Positions 62,218-64,000 of a stretch of 64,000 nucleotides of DNA are shown here, one piece after another. Source of the stretch: Novosphingobium sp. FKTRR1. GTDB lineage: Bacteria > Pseudomonadota > Alphaproteobacteria > Sphingomonadales > Sphingomonadaceae. The stretch is from contig NZ_JAIZDA010000008.1 of the NCBI RefSeq assembly GCF_020404405.1, forward strand, positions 100,729-164,728, read 5' to 3'. Position numbers and translations under genes: made by a program. Within the stretch, counting starts at the first letter, position 1. Every line of letters begins with the position of its first letter. The notes under the pieces were generated by a model, which did no database searches, was not told where the DNA came from, and saw only the letters and a program-made list of their open reading frames with translations.

Positions 62218-63183
62218 TCAAGCTGGCCGGGTCTTGGCGCCGAACCGTCCGTACTTGCGAAACCGCACCAGCCAGCGATCGAGGAACAGGTCGAGCGGGC
62301 GCGGCTTGATGCCAAGTTCCGCCAGACCCGGCAGGGCGCCGCTGGCGACGTTGCCTTGCTTGAGCAATTGCCACTGGTCGGTGCTGAGCGGGGCGCCGGG
62401 CAACCAGCCGGTCAGCGCCGCGATCGCGCCGCTGATACCGTCGGGCAGTTCGACGAACAGCCGCCCGCGCCCTTCGGCCTGCGCGATGCGCCGGTTGAGG
62501 TCGGCCACGCTGATCTGCTCGGGCCCGGCCAGTTCGAAGGTCTTGCCCGCATGGACCGCCGGTGCCGCCAGAATCGCCGCTACCGCCTCTGCCGCATCAT
62601 CGACGAACACCGGCTGCAGCTTGGCCGTGGGCGCGAACACCGGGATCACCGGGAACGCCGCGATCAGTCCTGCGAACATGTTGATGAAGGCATCGTCCTG
62701 CGCGAACAGGATCGAGGGGCGCACGATCACCGCTTCGGGAAACGCCGCCAGCACGGCTGCTTCGCCAGCCGCCTTGGTGCGGGCATAGGCGACCTTCGAT
62801 TCGATATCGGCGCCGATCGCCGAAACATGGACGAACGCGCTGGCTCCGGCGACTTTGGCGGCGGCTGCCACAAGCCCCGCGCCCTTGCCCTGCACCGCAT
62901 CCAGATTGCCGGCAAAGGCGCCGACCAGGTTGACCACCGCATCGGCCCCGGTGAAGGCCACGGCCAGCGTGTGCGGCTTGGTCACGTCCACCGCCACGGT
63001 TTGCGTCTGGCCCAGATTGCCCAGCGGCTTGACCGTGAAAGCGCGTTCGGGGTGGCGGCTGCCGATCCGCAGGCGGGCGCCGCGCGCCAGCAGTTCCTGC
63101 GCCAGATGGGTGCCGAAGAAGCCGGTGCCGCCGACCAGTACGATCAGCTTGCCTTCCAGATCGCGTTCCCTGTTCTTGACCAT
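62218..63183 (-). CDS. NDUFA9-like NAD(P)-binding protein, complex I accessory type
   Basis: 321 aa atypical SDR/NmrA-like fold. The Rossmann motif is VGGTGFFGTHLAQELLARGARLRIGSRHPE; then GADAVVNLVGAF, VSAIGADIESKVAYARTKAAGEAAVLAAFPEAVIVRPSILFAQDD and FELAGPEQISVADLNRRI. In alphaproteobacteria these are close to mitochondrial NDUFA9. ATG 63183 (MVKNRERD) fits the family; the frame opens earlier. It converges with the GST gene. Confidence 0.88.
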   Translation of the reverse strand: MVKNRERDLEGKLIVLVGGTGFFGTHLAQELLARGARLRIGSRHPERAFTVKPLGNLGQTQTVAVDVTKPHTLAVAFTGADAVVNLVGAFAGNLDAVQGKGAGLVAAAAKVAGASAFVHVSAIGADIESKVAYARTKAAGEAAVLAAFPEAVIVRPSILFAQDDAFINMFAGLIAAFPVIPVFAPTAKLQPVFVDDAAEAVAAILAAPAVHAGKTFELAGPEQISVADLNRRIAQAEGRGRLFVELPDGISGAIAALTGWLPGAPLSTDQWQLLKQGNVASGALPGLAELGIKPRPLDLFLDRWLVRFRKYGRFGAKTRPA

Positions 63184-63327
63184 GCCTGTTTGTCCGCTTG
63201 CCGTTGGAGCTGCGATTCGCCCGCGCAGTGAACCTGCGCGGCGTAGTCTCGTCGTCCTGCCTTTGGCACAGGCCATGGCCATATTTCAATGGCGAAGCCG
63301 GTTTTGCATTCTTGTGTCAAACCCTTG

Positions 63328-63356
63328 TTGACAGGCCGGTGGCTGTCCCTTAGAGG
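63328..63356 (+). promoter_or_regulatory. Housekeeping promoter of tRNA-Leu(CAG)
   Basis: TTGACA (63328-63333), 17-nt spacer, TAGAGG (63351-63356); a start near 63363, 50 nt before the tRNA. Matches the layout at the other tRNA-Leu. Confidence 0.75.
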
Positions 63357-63412
63357 CGCCCTCCTACCCGGCGGGTCGCCCACAAAGCGAAGCCCGCCAA
63401 ACAGCAAGATGT

Positions 63413-63499
63413 GCCCAGGTGGCGGAATTGGTAGACGCACTAGCTTCAGGTGCTAGCGCTCGCAAGGGCGTGGAGGTTCGAGTCCTCTCCTGGGCACCA
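63413..63499 (+). tRNA. tRNA-Leu (anticodon CAG)
   Basis: 87 nt with encoded CCA. Acceptor GCCCAGG pairs with CCTGGGC. Anticodon stem CTAGC/GCTAG with loop TTCAGGT gives CAG; a class II variable arm and T-arm GGTTCGAGTCC follow. A tyrosine integrase gene begins 166 nt downstream, so its 3' end is a likely attachment site. Confidence 0.96.
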
Positions 63500-63665
63500 T
63501 TTGTTCTTCTCAGAAGAACCCAGCAAGTGTATTAAACCCGCAGAAATCCAAGGGAATTGGCCCTTGGATCGTGCCGGATCGTCCCGCCTTTTCTCGGGGG
63601 TTCCGCACATTTTTGCGGGCCTTTTACGGGCCTTTGCGAAAACCACATTGGGAAAAGGCCCGCCC

Positions 63666-63941
63666 ATGCCTCTGACCGAAACCCGGCTTCGCGCACTCAA
63701 GCCAAAGGACAAACCGTACAAGGTCGCCGACGACCGCGGATTGTACATCGAGGTGTCTCCATCGGGCGGAAAACTTTGGCGATTCCGCTATCGAATCGGC
63801 ACCGTTGAAAAGAAGCTCTCGATCGGCTCCTATCCCGAAATCAATATCAAGGACGCACGCCAAGCGGCCTATGAGAGCCCGATTCAAAAGTCTGTCATGC
63901 GGCTGAAAGTCGCGCAATTCTGCGGGTTAGCATCCGGATAG
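63666..63941 (+). pseudogene. Tyrosine-type integrase, N-terminal fragment interrupted by an IS
   Basis: The first ~70 codons (MPLTETRLRALKPKDKPYK..., DDRGLYIEVSPSGGKLWRFRYR, LSIGSYPEINIKDARQAAYE) are the arm-DNA-binding domain of P4-type phage/island integrases, which normally continues DARxxAxxAR. Here the sequence then switches to codons that belong to the end of an IS5-family element and stops at 63941. The catalytic domain is therefore cut off. Position downstream of tRNA-Leu(CAG) fits an integrated island whose integrase has been inactivated. A reading frame running in from the tRNA side is not the true start. Confidence 0.8.
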
Positions 63942-64000
63942 AAGCGATATTCGCCCACGCGGTCGAGCTCTCGATGGAGCGTTCCCAGTCTTTGGCGAGG
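63874..64000 (-). mobile_element. IS5-family insertion sequence, right end (partial)
   Basis: From about 63874 (gagcccgattcaaaag, a plausible terminal inverted repeat) the sequence is no longer integrase. The rest of the element lies beyond the window. The exact edge and target duplication cannot be fixed from one end. Confidence 0.65.
63895..64000 (-). CDS. IS5-family transposase, C-terminal end (partial)
   Basis: The last ~34 codons read LAKDWERSIESSTAWANI then ASIRMLTRRIARLSAA and stop at 63895. This is the DWERxIxSxxAW...IRRxTRRLA ending common to IS5-group DDE transposases. The catalytic residues lie outside the window. Confidence 0.75.
   Translation of the reverse strand, partial: LAKDWERSIESSTAWANIASIRMLTRRIARLSAA

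Noticed and set aside
63450..63665. Upstream extension of the integrase reading frame
   Set aside because: It begins inside the tRNA-Leu gene; the family N-terminus MPLTETRLRALK starts at 63666.

Overview
The window looks like chromosomal DNA from a high-GC alphaproteobacterium, most likely order Sphingomonadales (Novosphingobium/Sphingomonas-like). The reasons are the ClpX/ClpP/trigger factor sequences, the pyrB plus pyrC-like pair, flagellar genes of alphaproteobacterial type and an NDUFA9-like protein. This assignment is from memory of protein families; no database was searched.

Layout. 1-8 kb, mainly minus strand: proteostasis genes (clpX cut by the window edge, clpP, trigger factor, signal peptide peptidase SppA) with a tRNA-Leu(UAG), an exported amidase and a low-complexity unknown protein. 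8-10.3 kb: pyrB and an overlapping dihydroorotase-like gene that has lost metal ligands (PyrC'/PyrX type). 10.3-16.8 kb: an envelope-flavoured stretch with a ParA ATPase, a small ribbon-helix-helix-like protein, two SPOR-domain proteins, a membrane-anchored aspartic protease, an L,D-transpeptidase-like protein and a short-chain dehydrogenase.

16.9-61.4 kb is one nearly uninterrupted motility and chemotaxis island. The minus-strand arm holds fliA, flhA, a flagellar lytic transglycosylase, flgN, flgM, flgA and a stator-like MotB/MotA pair. Divergent from it, behind a textbook sigma-54 promoter, lies flgBCDEFGHIJKL-motA-motB. Two almost identical flagellin genes follow on the minus strand, each with its own sigma-28-like promoter and terminator-like hairpin. 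Next come a sigma-54 activator and fliEFGHIJKLMNOPQR-flhB-fliD-fliS. The chemotaxis block is a lone minus-strand CheB-like gene, then STAS-cheA-cheR-cheB-cheD-cheY-cheW-small unknown-parA, closed by a 20-bp perfect palindrome.

Regulation can be partly read from the DNA. A sigma-54 activator with GAFTGA loop and a perfect sigma-54 promoter before flgB suggest a middle class. FliA and FlgM are both encoded, and a local motif CTTAA-N15-NCCGNTCT stands before both flagellins, flgM and fliD, which suggests the late class.

61.5-64 kb: a glutathione S-transferase-like protein, an NDUFA9-like protein and a tRNA-Leu(CAG). A tyrosine integrase gene lies downstream of that tRNA and is broken after about 70 codons by an IS5-family element whose transposase end is visible at the window edge.

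The most interesting non-standard items are: a promoter-to-terminator unit of about 370 nt without a closed reading frame between motB and the flagellins (candidate structured RNA); the reduced stator-like pair; the ParA/RHH/SPOR cluster; a CheB whose catalytic His is replaced; a FliM without the usual CheY-docking peptide; and a probably leaderless fliD.
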